Source: Candidatus Faecivicinus avistercoris | GTDB taxonomy: Bacteria > Bacillota > Clostridia > Christensenellales > Aristaeellaceae | Reading direction: 5' to 3' | DNA: 64,000 nt | NCBI GenBank assembly: GCA_018716805.1 | Contig: DVJL01000032.1 | Span: 1-64,000, forward strand | In this document: one piece after another, positions 25,753 to 33,079 of the stretch | Layout: every line of letters begins with the position of its first letter | Numbering within the stretch: the first letter of the stretch is position 1 | Translations under genes and position numbers: made by a program | The notes under the pieces: generated by a model | The model's input: the letters and a program-made list of their open reading frames with translations, nothing else | The model's database searches: none | What the model was told of the DNA's origin: nothing

Positions 25753-26724
25753 GTGAGCAAGGCAAAGCGCGTATTTGTGCTGCTTGCGCTGGTGGTGTTG
25801 GCGCTGAGCAGCTGCCTGTCCGACGAAACAGATGGGGCGCCCAGAGAAAGCGCCGCAGTTCCGGCGATTCCGGAGAAGCTGGAAATCGGCGGCGACGGCG
25901 TGCCCGTGCTGCGCGTCTATGACGTCGCTGCGGAGGAAATCGAGGAGATGAACCTCGAGGACTATGTGATGGGCGTCGTCGCCGGCGAAATGAAGAACGA
26001 CTGGCCGATGGAGGCGCTCAAGGCACAGGCGATCCTCGCGCGCACCTTTGTGCTGAATTTCTGCGACACAAAGTCGTCGATGTACGAGGGCGCGGACATT
26101 TCCACGGACGTCAGCGAGGCGCAGGCCTATGCGCCTGAAAACATCAACGACCGCGTCCGTCAGGCGGTCGAGGAGACGGCGGGCATGGTGCTCAGCGCGG
26201 ATGGAGAATATCCCTACGCTTGGTTCTTCGCTCACTCCGGCGGCATGACGGAATTGCCCTCCGTCGCGCTTGACTATGAGGATGAGGATCCGCAGTACCT
26301 GTCCGTGGTGGAATCGCCGGATTCGGAAGACGCGCCGGACGACGTCAAACAATGGACGGTGCGCTTTACCGAGGAGGAGGTGCTCGCAGCCGCGGCCGGA
26401 ACGGGGCTTGAATTGAGCGACATCGAGAGCGTAGAGATCGGTGAGCGAGGAGAGTCCGGCCGAGCAAAGACGCTGCGCATCAATGGAACTGCAATATCCG
26501 CCCCGTCTTTCCGCATTCAGATCGGCGCAAACCGGCTGAAGAGCACGCTGATCGACAAAATCGAAGTGGACGAGGCGGGAAACGTCACCTTTGAAGGGCG
26601 TGGTTACGGCCACGGCGTCGGAATGTCCCAATGGGGCGCGTATGCGCTTGCAAACGAGGGAAAGAGCGCTGAAGAAATCGTTGAATACTACTTCAGCGGC
26701 GTAGATGTGGTCAACCTCTGGTAA
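25753..26724 (+). CDS. spoIID: SpoIID/LytB-domain lipoprotein
   Basis: A 323-residue protein starting at GTG after GAGGTGAGG. The N-terminus has a lipobox-like LALSSC, suggesting a lipoprotein rather than the usual uncleaved anchor. The SpoIID domain shows NLEDYVMGVVAGEM, MEALKAQAILARTF and GYGHGVGMSQWGA, the family core. SpoIID is a lytic transglycosylase that cuts peptidoglycan during forespore engulfment together with SpoIIM/SpoIIP. The glutamate in VVAGEM is the expected catalytic residue and is present. It lies near a SpoIIQ-like gene, echoing the spoIID-spoIIQ linkage of other Firmicutes. Confidence 0.9.
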   Translation: MSKAKRVFVLLALVVLALSSCLSDETDGAPRESAAVPAIPEKLEIGGDGVPVLRVYDVAAEEIEEMNLEDYVMGVVAGEMKNDWPMEALKAQAILARTFVLNFCDTKSSMYEGADISTDVSEAQAYAPENINDRVRQAVEETAGMVLSADGEYPYAWFFAHSGGMTELPSVALDYEDEDPQYLSVVESPDSEDAPDDVKQWTVRFTEEEVLAAAAGTGLELSDIESVEIGERGESGRAKTLRINGTAISAPSFRIQIGANRLKSTLIDKIEVDEAGNVTFEGRGYGHGVGMSQWGAYALANEGKSAEEIVEYYFSGVDVVNLW

Positions 26725-26790
26725 GCATACGCGCATAATCGAATTTGGTCTGTGGAAAATCTAAAGATTAAAGCATATATTCTGTTGATA

Positions 26791-26851
26791 GACAAGCTCG
26801 CGGCCAATGCTACCGACTTCGGTTGGTTTCATGGCCGCGATTGTCTTTTTT
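26791..26851 (+). terminator. Rho-independent terminator of spoIID
   Basis: A long hairpin pairs GACAA and CGCGGCCA with TGGCCGCG and TTGTC, followed by six T. Its T-tract overlaps the -35 box of the next promoter. Confidence 0.85.
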
Positions 26852-26869
26852 ACATGCGCATGGTATAAT
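26841..26869 (+). promoter_or_regulatory. Promoter nested in the preceding terminator
   Basis: TTGTCT and TATAAT are 17 bases apart; the -10 is extended (TGG). The -35 hexamer is made by the 3' arm and T-tract of the spoIID terminator. Drives the solute-binding lipoprotein and rnhA. Confidence 0.65.
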
Positions 26870-26892
26870 GGCAAAAAACGTTGGAGGATGCC

Positions 26893-27843
26893 ATGAGATT
26901 GACGCGGCTCGCAGGGCTTGCGCTCGCGCTGATTCTATTGCTGACAGGCTGTTCGCCGATGGTCGAGGAGGAAAATTCAGAATCGCTTTCGGTCTATGCG
27001 ACCTTTTATCCCATCTACGCCCTTGCCGAAATGGTGATTGGAGGCGTGCCGGATGTGGAGCTTCATTGCCTCGTCCAGCCGCAGGACGGCTGCCTGCGCA
27101 GCTATTCGATGTCCGACTGGGATCTTTCCTTGCTGGCGGCTTCTGCGGACGTCGTCATTGCCGGAGGGCGCGGCTTGGAATCGTTTGAGGGCACACTCGA
27201 AGCCCTTTCGGATCAGGCTTCAATCCTGCTGATTGAAGCGCTATCCGGATTGACGCTCTTCCAGGAGGACGAAGAGACGGACGAAGAATCCACGCATTTT
27301 GACGGTGCAAATCCGCACCTCTACATGTCGGTGGACGGCGCGATGTCGATTGTGGAAAACATCGAAACCGCAATGGCTTTGCTGGACGCGGATCACGCTG
27401 AAGACTATCGATCGAATGCGGCCGCAGCGCTTTCGGAACTGGAGGCGCTGAAGGCTGAGATCCAGCAAGAGACGGCGGACTGCGCCGGCCAAAGCGCAGC
27501 GGTTTTGAACGAGGCACTGGTCTATGCTGCGCAGGATTATGGTCTGGAAATTGCGACGACCATCGTTCGTGAAAGCGGCGAAAGGCTGTATGACAGCCAG
27601 TTTGAGCAATGCGTAGAAATGCTTGAACAGAGCGGCGCAAAGGTTGTGCTGATCGAGCGGCAGGCGCCCAAGCCGTTCGTCGATGAACTGGAAGCGGCGG
27701 GATTCGCCGTCGCGCAGATCGATGTATTGTCCACGCTCGGCGAAACGGACGGCGCACAGGGATATTTCGATGCGCTGCGCGAAAATGCCCGCGCCGTTGC
27801 CGAAGCGTTTTCGCGGGCAGAGGGCGAGGAGGTGGAAGGTTGA
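26893..27843 (+). CDS. ZnuA/TroA-like substrate-binding lipoprotein, orphan, degenerate metal site
   Basis: A 316-residue lipoprotein (lipobox LLTGC) with the cluster A-I two-lobe fold (SVYATFYPIYALAEMVIGG, ADVVIAGGRGLESF, NPHLYMSV). Classical ZnuA/TroA uses three His plus Asp/Glu. Only the middle His (NPHLYMS) is clear; the first, usually in DPHSYE, reads GCLRSY, and the third, usually H before the fold's AYFA segment, reads NEALVYAAQDYG. The acidic, mobile loop (EDEETDEESTHFDG) between lobes may be a remaining metal-collecting element. No ABC permease or ATPase is nearby. It may bind another ligand or have lost transport. It overlaps rnhA by 4 bases. Confidence 0.82.
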   Translation: MRLTRLAGLALALILLLTGCSPMVEEENSESLSVYATFYPIYALAEMVIGGVPDVELHCLVQPQDGCLRSYSMSDWDLSLLAASADVVIAGGRGLESFEGTLEALSDQASILLIEALSGLTLFQEDEETDEESTHFDGANPHLYMSVDGAMSIVENIETAMALLDADHAEDYRSNAAAALSELEALKAEIQQETADCAGQSAAVLNEALVYAAQDYGLEIATTIVRESGERLYDSQFEQCVEMLEQSGAKVVLIERQAPKPFVDELEAAGFAVAQIDVLSTLGETDGAQGYFDALRENARAVAEAFSRAEGEEVEG

Positions 27844-28289
27844 AACAGGTCACCATCTATACCGATGGCGCATGTTCCGGCAATCCCGGGCCGGGCGGCT
27901 GGGGCGCGATCCTCATTTACAAAGACACCCGGCTCGAACTCTCCGGCTACGAGGCGCACACGACGAACAACCGCATGGAGTTGCTTGCGCCCATTCAGGC
28001 GCTTTCCCGCCTGAAAGAGCCCTGCGAGGTCTGCGTCTATTCGGACAGCGCCTATCTCGTCAACGCCTTTCGCCAGCACTGGCTGGAAAACTGGGTGCGG
28101 CGGAATTGGGTCAAGAGCGACAAGAAGCCCGTCGAGAATCAGGATCTCTGGAAGGAAATCCTCGGTTATACGCAGAAGCATCGGATTCAGTGGATCAAAG
28201 TCAAGGGACATGCCGACAATCCGCTGAACAACCGCTGCGACGAACTCGCGACGGGCGAAATCAAGCGCCACCGGCTCGAAAACAGATGA
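27840..28289 (+). CDS. rnhA: Ribonuclease HI
   Basis: A 149-residue RNase HI with all catalytic residues visible: first Asp in YTDGACSGNPGPGG, Glu in NNRMELLAP, Asp in YSDSAYLVNAF and the last Asp in DNPLNNRCDELA, plus the catalytic-loop KGH. It degrades RNA in RNA:DNA hybrids in the cytoplasm. The start codon is TTG, overlapping the upstream lipoprotein stop codon (TTGA), with GAGGAGGTGG close upstream. Its end lies only 6 bases from the convergent recombinase gene. Confidence 0.95.
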   Translation: MKQVTIYTDGACSGNPGPGGWGAILIYKDTRLELSGYEAHTTNNRMELLAPIQALSRLKEPCEVCVYSDSAYLVNAFRQHWLENWVRRNWVKSDKKPVENQDLWKEILGYTQKHRIQWIKVKGHADNPLNNRCDELATGEIKRHRLENR

Positions 28290-28295
28290 AGGAAG

Positions 28296-29357
28296 TTATT
28301 TCGGCTCCTGGGGGTCTTCCCGGAGCCTGACTTTTTTTGCGGCGAGGCGGCGGCGGTCATCCGACATAGCGGCATAATGGCGGCGCGTGGTGTTGACGTC
28401 GGTGTGGCCCAACACGTCGGCGACGAGGTAGATGTCGCCCGTCTCGTGATAGAGGTTCGTGCCAAATGTCGATCGGAGTTTATGCGGGCTGAGGTGCTTT
28501 TTCAACGGCGCGGCCAGCTGGGCGTATTTCTTGACCATCACCTGCACGGCGCGCACCGAAATGCGCTGGTTCTGCAGGGAGAGGAACAGCGCGTCTTCAT
28601 CGCCTGCGCGCGCCTCGACCTGTCTGCGCGCGTCCAGATACCTGTGAAGCACATCCGCAACCTCGTCAGGAAAGTACAAAATCGCCTGATTGCCGCCCTT
28701 CCGGGTGATGAGGAAGCCATTGATCGAAAAGTCAATGTCGTCAATATTCAAACCCACCAGCTCGCTGACGCGGATGCCGGTTCCCAGAAACAGCGTCAGA
28801 ATGGCCAGATCGCGCAGCTTCGTGTGCTCATTATAGCGGCGCTGCCGTTCGGAAAGGCCTTCACCGCTTTCGACGGCATCGAGCATTCGCGCAACCTCAT
28901 CGATTTCCAGCCGAATGATCGGCCGGTCATGCCTTTTAGGCATATCCACCAGCTTACTGACGTCAGATTGAATATATTCATTCTTAAACAAAAATTCATA
29001 AAAACTGCGCAGCGAGGAGAGCTTGCGCATCTTGCCGAGTTCAGCGTTCGTGCGTTCCGATTCATCCTTGACGTAGTAGCCGAGGTAGTCGAGGTAGGTG
29101 CGGATGTCGCGCGCAGTAACGCGGTCAAAATCGCTTTCGTCGAGGAGCTCGACCGATTTTCCGGCGAACTTGGGGAGCTCTGCGACGAGGAACTCGCAGA
29201 ACATTTTCAAATCGCAGACGTAGGCGTAGCGGGTCATGGGTTGGGTCGTCGCATCGATGGCCTGAATGAATTCCGCACAGACGCCTGGCAATTCTTTGAG
29301 CACATCGCGCGTGAGCAACAGCAGCTGCTTGGCGCGCTGTTCGGCATAAGTGGGCAT
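28296..29357 (-). CDS. XerC/XerD-type tyrosine recombinase
   Basis: A 353-residue recombinase with an N-terminal SAM-like core-binding domain (about 20-150) and a C-terminal catalytic domain. Catalytic residues are visible: Arg in GTGIRVSELVGL, Lys in TRKGG, His and Arg in HKLRSTFGT, His in LGHTDVNTT and Tyr in RRHYAAMS. It is a little longer than XerC/D (about 300) but has no Arm-binding domain. No phage or transposon genes lie around it, so a chromosomal house-keeping recombinase is more likely than an integrase. The ATG follows CAGGAGG. No dif-like site was recognised nearby. Confidence 0.88.
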   Translation of the reverse strand: MPTYAEQRAKQLLLLTRDVLKELPGVCAEFIQAIDATTQPMTRYAYVCDLKMFCEFLVAELPKFAGKSVELLDESDFDRVTARDIRTYLDYLGYYVKDESERTNAELGKMRKLSSLRSFYEFLFKNEYIQSDVSKLVDMPKRHDRPIIRLEIDEVARMLDAVESGEGLSERQRRYNEHTKLRDLAILTLFLGTGIRVSELVGLNIDDIDFSINGFLITRKGGNQAILYFPDEVADVLHRYLDARRQVEARAGDEDALFLSLQNQRISVRAVQVMVKKYAQLAAPLKKHLSPHKLRSTFGTNLYHETGDIYLVADVLGHTDVNTTRRHYAAMSDDRRRLAAKKVRLREDPQEPK

Positions 29358-29433
29358 ATAACGCCTCCTGTTCCTGAAAACTGGTTGTATCTTTTCGCAA
29401 AAGCTGTCTTTAACGCATAGATTTAAAGAGATA

Positions 29434-29473
29434 TAAAACCCGCTGCCGCAGACGTCCCCTTCCCGCGGCAGCG
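29434..29473 (-). terminator. Terminator of the CxxC protein gene
   Basis: CGCTGCCGC and GCGGCAGCG form a stem on the minus strand, followed by GGGTTTTAT. Confidence 0.75.
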
Positions 29474-29478
29474 CTGTT

Positions 29479-29721
29479 TCATTTCGGATCTTCCCGGTTC
29501 TTCAGATTTTCCAGATCTTCGAGCGTATGTCCGAACTCCTCGAGTCCCGTTCCATCGTCGATGATCTCGTCGATCTCGATGGCGTTGTAATCCGCGCCGG
29601 AGCGGACGCACTTCATACAGTTATCGCAGATCTTCGTTGGATCGAGATCGCACAGGTTGCACTGCCCGCAGTCGTCGCAGACCTTGCCGTCTTCCAAGAC
29701 GCACATCCTCCGCTCGGTCAT
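29479..29721 (-). CDS. Small CxxC-rich protein (about 80 residues)
   Basis: Contains eight Cys, mostly in an N-terminal cluster: MCVLEDG, VCDDCGQCNLCDLDP, ICDNCMKC. The spacing suggests two four-Cys metal sites (Zn or Fe-S). The C-terminal half is acidic. Small proteins of this kind are common and conserved in Clostridia but have no assigned role that I know. The ATG is preceded by GAGGAGG and follows no closely linked gene; the DUF6062 gene is 110 bases upstream on the same strand and has its own promoter region between. Confidence 0.8.
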   Translation of the reverse strand: MTERRMCVLEDGKVCDDCGQCNLCDLDPTKICDNCMKCVRSGADYNAIEIDEIIDDGTGLEEFGHTLEDLENLKNREDPK

Positions 29722-29748
29722 TGCGTCCGCCTCCTCTCCAACGGTTCT

Positions 29749-29777
29749 ATTATACACGCATTTTCAGAAATTTGCAA
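29749..29777 (-). promoter_or_regulatory. SigA-type promoter of the CxxC protein gene
   Basis: On the minus strand TTGCAA and TATAAT are exactly 17 bases apart, about 28 bases upstream of the ATG. Confidence 0.7.
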
Positions 29778-29830
29778 GCGATCTTCGGAAAGGCCGTCGA
29801 ATTTGCGGATTATCTCTGCTCACATACGCT

Positions 29831-30580
29831 CTACTCGATCACCTGTTCGCGCAGCTTGTTGATCGAGCGCTTGACGGCGTCGCGGCTGTTGCCCCAGGGC
29901 TTGTCCTCGTTGCGATAGTCGAACTTGAGCGTAAACCACTCAATTTCCTTTTCCAGACGCTCAAAGTTTTCGATTTCCAGATCGACCAGCGTATCGACGA
30001 ATTGCTTGAGCCGTTCACCCGACAGGTGCTTGGGCGCCATGGCCAGCGATTCTCGATAGTGCTTTAAGCACATTCCCTTTGATTTGGCAAAAAGCGCAGG
30101 AAATTCAGCTTCGTGTTTGTACATATAGAGCAATGTATAAATATATCGCTCCATATTGTCCGCAAGGCGCTCGCAGAGCACGCAATGACCGCTGATGTCC
30201 TCCAGTTCACCCGCCGTTTCGACCACGCCGGCGCCCTTTTTCGGGCCGATGCGCTTATAGACCGGCTTTCCGGCCTCTTCCGCCGCTGCATCCTTCATGC
30301 GCTTCGCGTGATCTCCCAGCCGGCGCAGCGTCTCCTTGAGGTGCGTGTGGGTCATCAGCCCCAATCCCAACCGGTTTCCGGCGTCGTAGAGTTGCCGAAA
30401 ATGCCGCGTACAAAAGCCCTTTTGATTGACATCGATGCGCTGATCCGGCTCCATGACCGATTCGCCGAGGAAATAGTTGACGTTGGCCGCCTCCACCTTC
30501 GCGTTCAACAGGCAGAGCGGACATTCACAATCCTGCCGGTAAGCCTCCCAGACCGGCGCGGTGTCGATGTGCTGCTTCAA
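29831..30580 (-). CDS. DUF6062-like cytosolic Cys-rich protein
   Basis: A 249-residue protein with evenly spread Cys/His pairs: CECPLCLL near residue 16, GFCTRHF, HCVLCERL and GMCLKHYRE. This pattern occurs in the DUF6062 family of Clostridia; the pairs suggest a zinc or heme-like binding site but the role is unknown. The start is TTG at 30580, with GGAGGTG 6-8 bases upstream. A further upstream ATG overlaps the -10 box of the promoter and so cannot be the start. The protein is helical and lacks a signal peptide. Confidence 0.78.
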   Translation of the reverse strand: MKQHIDTAPVWEAYRQDCECPLCLLNAKVEAANVNYFLGESVMEPDQRIDVNQKGFCTRHFRQLYDAGNRLGLGLMTHTHLKETLRRLGDHAKRMKDAAAEEAGKPVYKRIGPKKGAGVVETAGELEDISGHCVLCERLADNMERYIYTLLYMYKHEAEFPALFAKSKGMCLKHYRESLAMAPKHLSGERLKQFVDTLVDLEIENFERLEKEIEWFTLKFDYRNEDKPWGNSRDAVKRSINKLREQVIE

Positions 30581-30632
30581 AGCCGCCACCTCCAAATGAT
30601 GGGGATCATTTCCCAAATTCACATCCTTTATC

Positions 30633-30661
30633 ATTGTAACAGAGTTTTGAGAAAAACGCAA
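30633..30661 (-). promoter_or_regulatory. Promoter of the DUF6062-like gene
   Basis: On the minus strand TTGCGT and TACAAT are 17 bases apart. Transcription would begin near 30626, downstream of the ATG at 30634, which supports the TTG start at 30580. Confidence 0.6.
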
Positions 30662-30825
30662 TTGTAAATCCCTCTCGCGCTGAAGTTCGCAGCAGACGGA
30701 TCGCTCGGGCGAATTCTTACCGCCCGGAGCGCCGCCCGAGCTCAGGTTTGCAACGGGCGGATCGCGAATCTCCACGGTTCGGAGCGTCGCTCTGGACAAA
30801 ATTCAAAAATGTTGATGGCGAACAC

Positions 30826-30852
30826 AAAAAGGCGAAAGCCAACGCCTTCGCC
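30826..30852 (-). terminator. Terminator of the zinc-ribbon membrane protein gene
   Basis: GGCGAAGGC and GCTTTCGCC pair on the minus strand and are followed by TTTTTG. Confidence 0.8.
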
Positions 30853-30859
30853 CGTCTCA

Positions 30860-31273
30860 TTACGCCTTTTGCTTAAAGGAATGCCGGCATTTTCCGCAGG
30901 TAACCGTCACTTCGCCGACTTTGCGCGGCAACCGCAGCAGCGTGTGACATTCAGGACATTTGAAATACTTGTACTTGCGGATATTCTTCAGGCGGACGAA
31001 CGCCTGCGAGCATTTCGTCTTGAAGGTTGCGCGCAATTGCAGATACTTTCGGTTTTCTGCCGACCGCTTTTCAATATTGCGCGAGAAAATGCGGAAGATA
31101 ATCCACACATACGACGCCAGTCCGAGAAGGTTGAGTACCCAGCTGGCGAAGAACGACGACACGAGCAACAACACCAGCGCGAAGATCAGAATCGCGAAGG
31201 AGAGCTCGTCCGGGCCGTTGCGCCCTACCATGAAGCGGCGCAAGCTGCTCTTGATCTTTTCCCAGAATGACAT
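30860..31273 (-). CDS. Membrane protein with C-terminal zinc ribbon
   Basis: A 137-residue protein. The N-terminus is amphipathic, followed by two hydrophobic segments (about 25-62: SFAILIFALVLLLVSSFF and VLNLLGLASYVWIIFRIF), a basic linker and a C4 zinc ribbon (YKYFKCPECHTLLRLP, VTVTCGKCRHSF). The ribbon faces the cytosol if both hydrophobic segments cross. Families of this form are common in Firmicutes but without assigned function. The ATG is preceded by GGGAGTGG. It follows the J-protein gene on the same strand. Confidence 0.78.
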   Translation of the reverse strand: MSFWEKIKSSLRRFMVGRNGPDELSFAILIFALVLLLVSSFFASWVLNLLGLASYVWIIFRIFSRNIEKRSAENRKYLQLRATFKTKCSQAFVRLKNIRKYKYFKCPECHTLLRLPRKVGEVTVTCGKCRHSFKQKA

Positions 31274-31385
31274 GTGATCCACTCCCTGTCCTAAGTTGGC
31301 CCTTTGGCCGAAGTTCGGAAATCCGTCTGGAATTCCGCAAAACTACCCCCGCTGCGGTTCTATCCTCAAGAATTTCAAATACCTT

Positions 31386-32138
31386 CTAGCAATAGCGCAT
31401 GCCGCCATAATAGCCGCCGGGGCTGCAACAACCGTTGCACAGGCAGCTGCAAAGCGCCTGGCTCAGACAACAGATTGCGCAGGGATTGCTGCAAATGGCG
31501 GACGGAATGTTGAAGCCGTGTTCCTCGCCGTTGGTCTGGTAGAAATGGCTGCTGCCCTCCAGACGGCTGAGAAGCGACCGATACTCGAAATTGTTGGGAT
31601 CCATGCTGACCGCCTGCCGAGCATAATTGAGCGCGGCGATGCGGTTGCCCAGCCCCAGATTGGCCTCTCCTGCGAGAAAATACCACTCCGCCGTGCGCTC
31701 GTTCATTTCCTCCAGCAGGTGCAGCGCCTCCTGAAAGTGCCGGGCCTGAATATAGTTGCGAACGGCCTGCATCCGCGGCGAGGACTGCGTATAGCCACCC
31801 TGCGAGCGGCCGCCATAGCCGCCGTAGCCGCCATAATTGCCGTAATTGCCATAATTCCCGTAGCCGCCGTAGTTGCCATAGGGATTGGAATTCCCGTAAG
31901 AAGAATTGCCATAGCCGCCATAGCCCTGATGCGACTGGCTGCTTCCGGAAGTCCCTTCCCGGCGCATCTTCATAATCGTGGAATACGCCTCGTTGACTTC
32001 CTTCATCTTGGCCTCGGCGGCAGCCGAGCCGTTGTTGACGTCCGGATGGTATTTCCGTGCGAGTTCCCGGTAGGCCTTTTTGATTTCGTCCTCGGACGCG
32101 TTGGGAGAGACGCCCAGAACGCGATACGGATCTTGCAT
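31386..32138 (-). CDS. J-domain protein with Gly/Tyr/Asn-rich linker and Cys-rich tail
   Basis: A 250-residue protein. Residues 2-65 form a J domain with HPD intact ([13 protein letters not shown]). Residues about 75-125 are a low-complexity [16 protein letters not shown] segment of prion-like composition. Residues about 130-200 read as TPR-like helices ([23 protein letters not shown]). The last 40 residues hold eleven Cys ([19 protein letters not shown]). It lacks the DnaJ zinc-finger and client-binding domains, so it is a specialised Hsp40. Its ATG overlaps the DUF5685 stop (TAATG), and a dnaK lies upstream. Confidence 0.87.
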   Translation of the reverse strand: MQDPYRVLGVSPNASEDEIKKAYRELARKYHPDVNNGSAAAEAKMKEVNEAYSTIMKMRREGTSGSSQSHQGYGGYGNSSYGNSNPYGNYGGYGNYGNYGNYGGYGGYGGRSQGGYTQSSPRMQAVRNYIQARHFQEALHLLEEMNERTAEWYFLAGEANLGLGNRIAALNYARQAVSMDPNNFEYRSLLSRLEGSSHFYQTNGEEHGFNIPSAICSNPCAICCLSQALCSCLCNGCCSPGGYYGGMRYC

Positions 32139-32980
32139 TACTTTTCTCCTTTGCTGTCGGTCTCTCGTTTTTTCTGGATCTGCACATACCGGCTCCATAC
32201 GCCGGAATAGAGCACATTGCGAAGCAGATCGGCGTCCTGAACGATCGGCATCCGCTCAAACTCCTGCGTACAGTCGGCGACCATCATCGTCAGCGCGTCC
32301 TTGCACATCGCTTCAAAATCAGGGCGCTCGCGAAACGGCTTGAGTGGATTGAAGCGATTGTGGCGGACATCGCCCGGCAGGTCGTCATAGGCATCCATGA
32401 AATAGATAAACCGTCCGAGTCCGTCGCCCATGATGCGCAGCGATTCCGACCAGTAGCCGTCGTCGTAGCAAAACAACTCGCCCAGCATCCGTCCGGTGCT
32501 GTTGACCGGGGCGTCGATGTCGCCCTCCGGGCGCGATTCGATTTCATGGATTTCCCGAAGCCACGATTCGATTGCGGCGCACTTGTCCGGATGGCGCTCG
32601 GAAACCCTGCGGTAGCCGCGCTTGAGCAGCTTTGCCTCGCCGAGCGATACGGCGCTATGCTCGTCCGTCCAATTGTCCAGACACTTGTAGTAGGCCAGCG
32701 CGACGTTCATATCCGCGACGTACTCGAGCGGCTTGCAGACCGCGTAGGCGTGCCGTTTGAGAGGATGCGTCGGGCAGCGCTCCTCTCCCCGCTCCTCCTC
32801 CGGCTCGTACAGCGCCGCCAGCAGGATGCCCAGAAAGGTGAGATCATAGCTGAGCGTCGAGGCGCCCACCCATCCGTGGCGCCTGCGCAACACGCGGCAT
32901 AATCCGCAATAGACGGCGCGAAAGCGGGCATTCTGAGCATCGTTCAGCGCGGATTGATTGGGAACAATGTATCCGAACAA
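32138..32980 (-). CDS. DUF5685-family protein
   Basis: A 280-residue protein, largely helical. The N-terminus [11 protein letters not shown] and the Cys motif [17 protein letters not shown] fit DUF5685. An internal acidic motif DAYDDLPGD followed by RHNRFNPL recalls the Asp-rich helices of isoprenoid-synthase folds, but the rest is not a recognisable prenyltransferase. Function unknown. The start was placed at TTG 32980, where family members begin with MFGY; GGGTGGGG lies upstream. It sits between dnaK and the J-protein gene, 99 bases after dnaK, with a TATAAT in the gap that may give it a separate promoter. Confidence 0.8.
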   Translation of the reverse strand: MFGYIVPNQSALNDAQNARFRAVYCGLCRVLRRRHGWVGASTLSYDLTFLGILLAALYEPEEERGEERCPTHPLKRHAYAVCKPLEYVADMNVALAYYKCLDNWTDEHSAVSLGEAKLLKRGYRRVSERHPDKCAAIESWLREIHEIESRPEGDIDAPVNSTGRMLGELFCYDDGYWSESLRIMGDGLGRFIYFMDAYDDLPGDVRHNRFNPLKPFRERPDFEAMCKDALTMMVADCTQEFERMPIVQDADLLRNVLYSGVWSRYVQIQKKRETDSKGEK

Positions 32981-33079
32981 CGCCAACCCCACCCTTGCCT
33001 TTCTCTCATTGCTATTATATCGCGTAATTGTAAACGCCAGATCAACTTTCACCCGCATTCCGAAGGCGAAATTCAGATT

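Noticed and set aside
28296-29357. Integrase of a prophage or integrative element
   Set aside because: No phage, conjugation or transposition genes, no tRNA and no flanking direct repeats were found; the neighbours are ordinary chromosomal genes.
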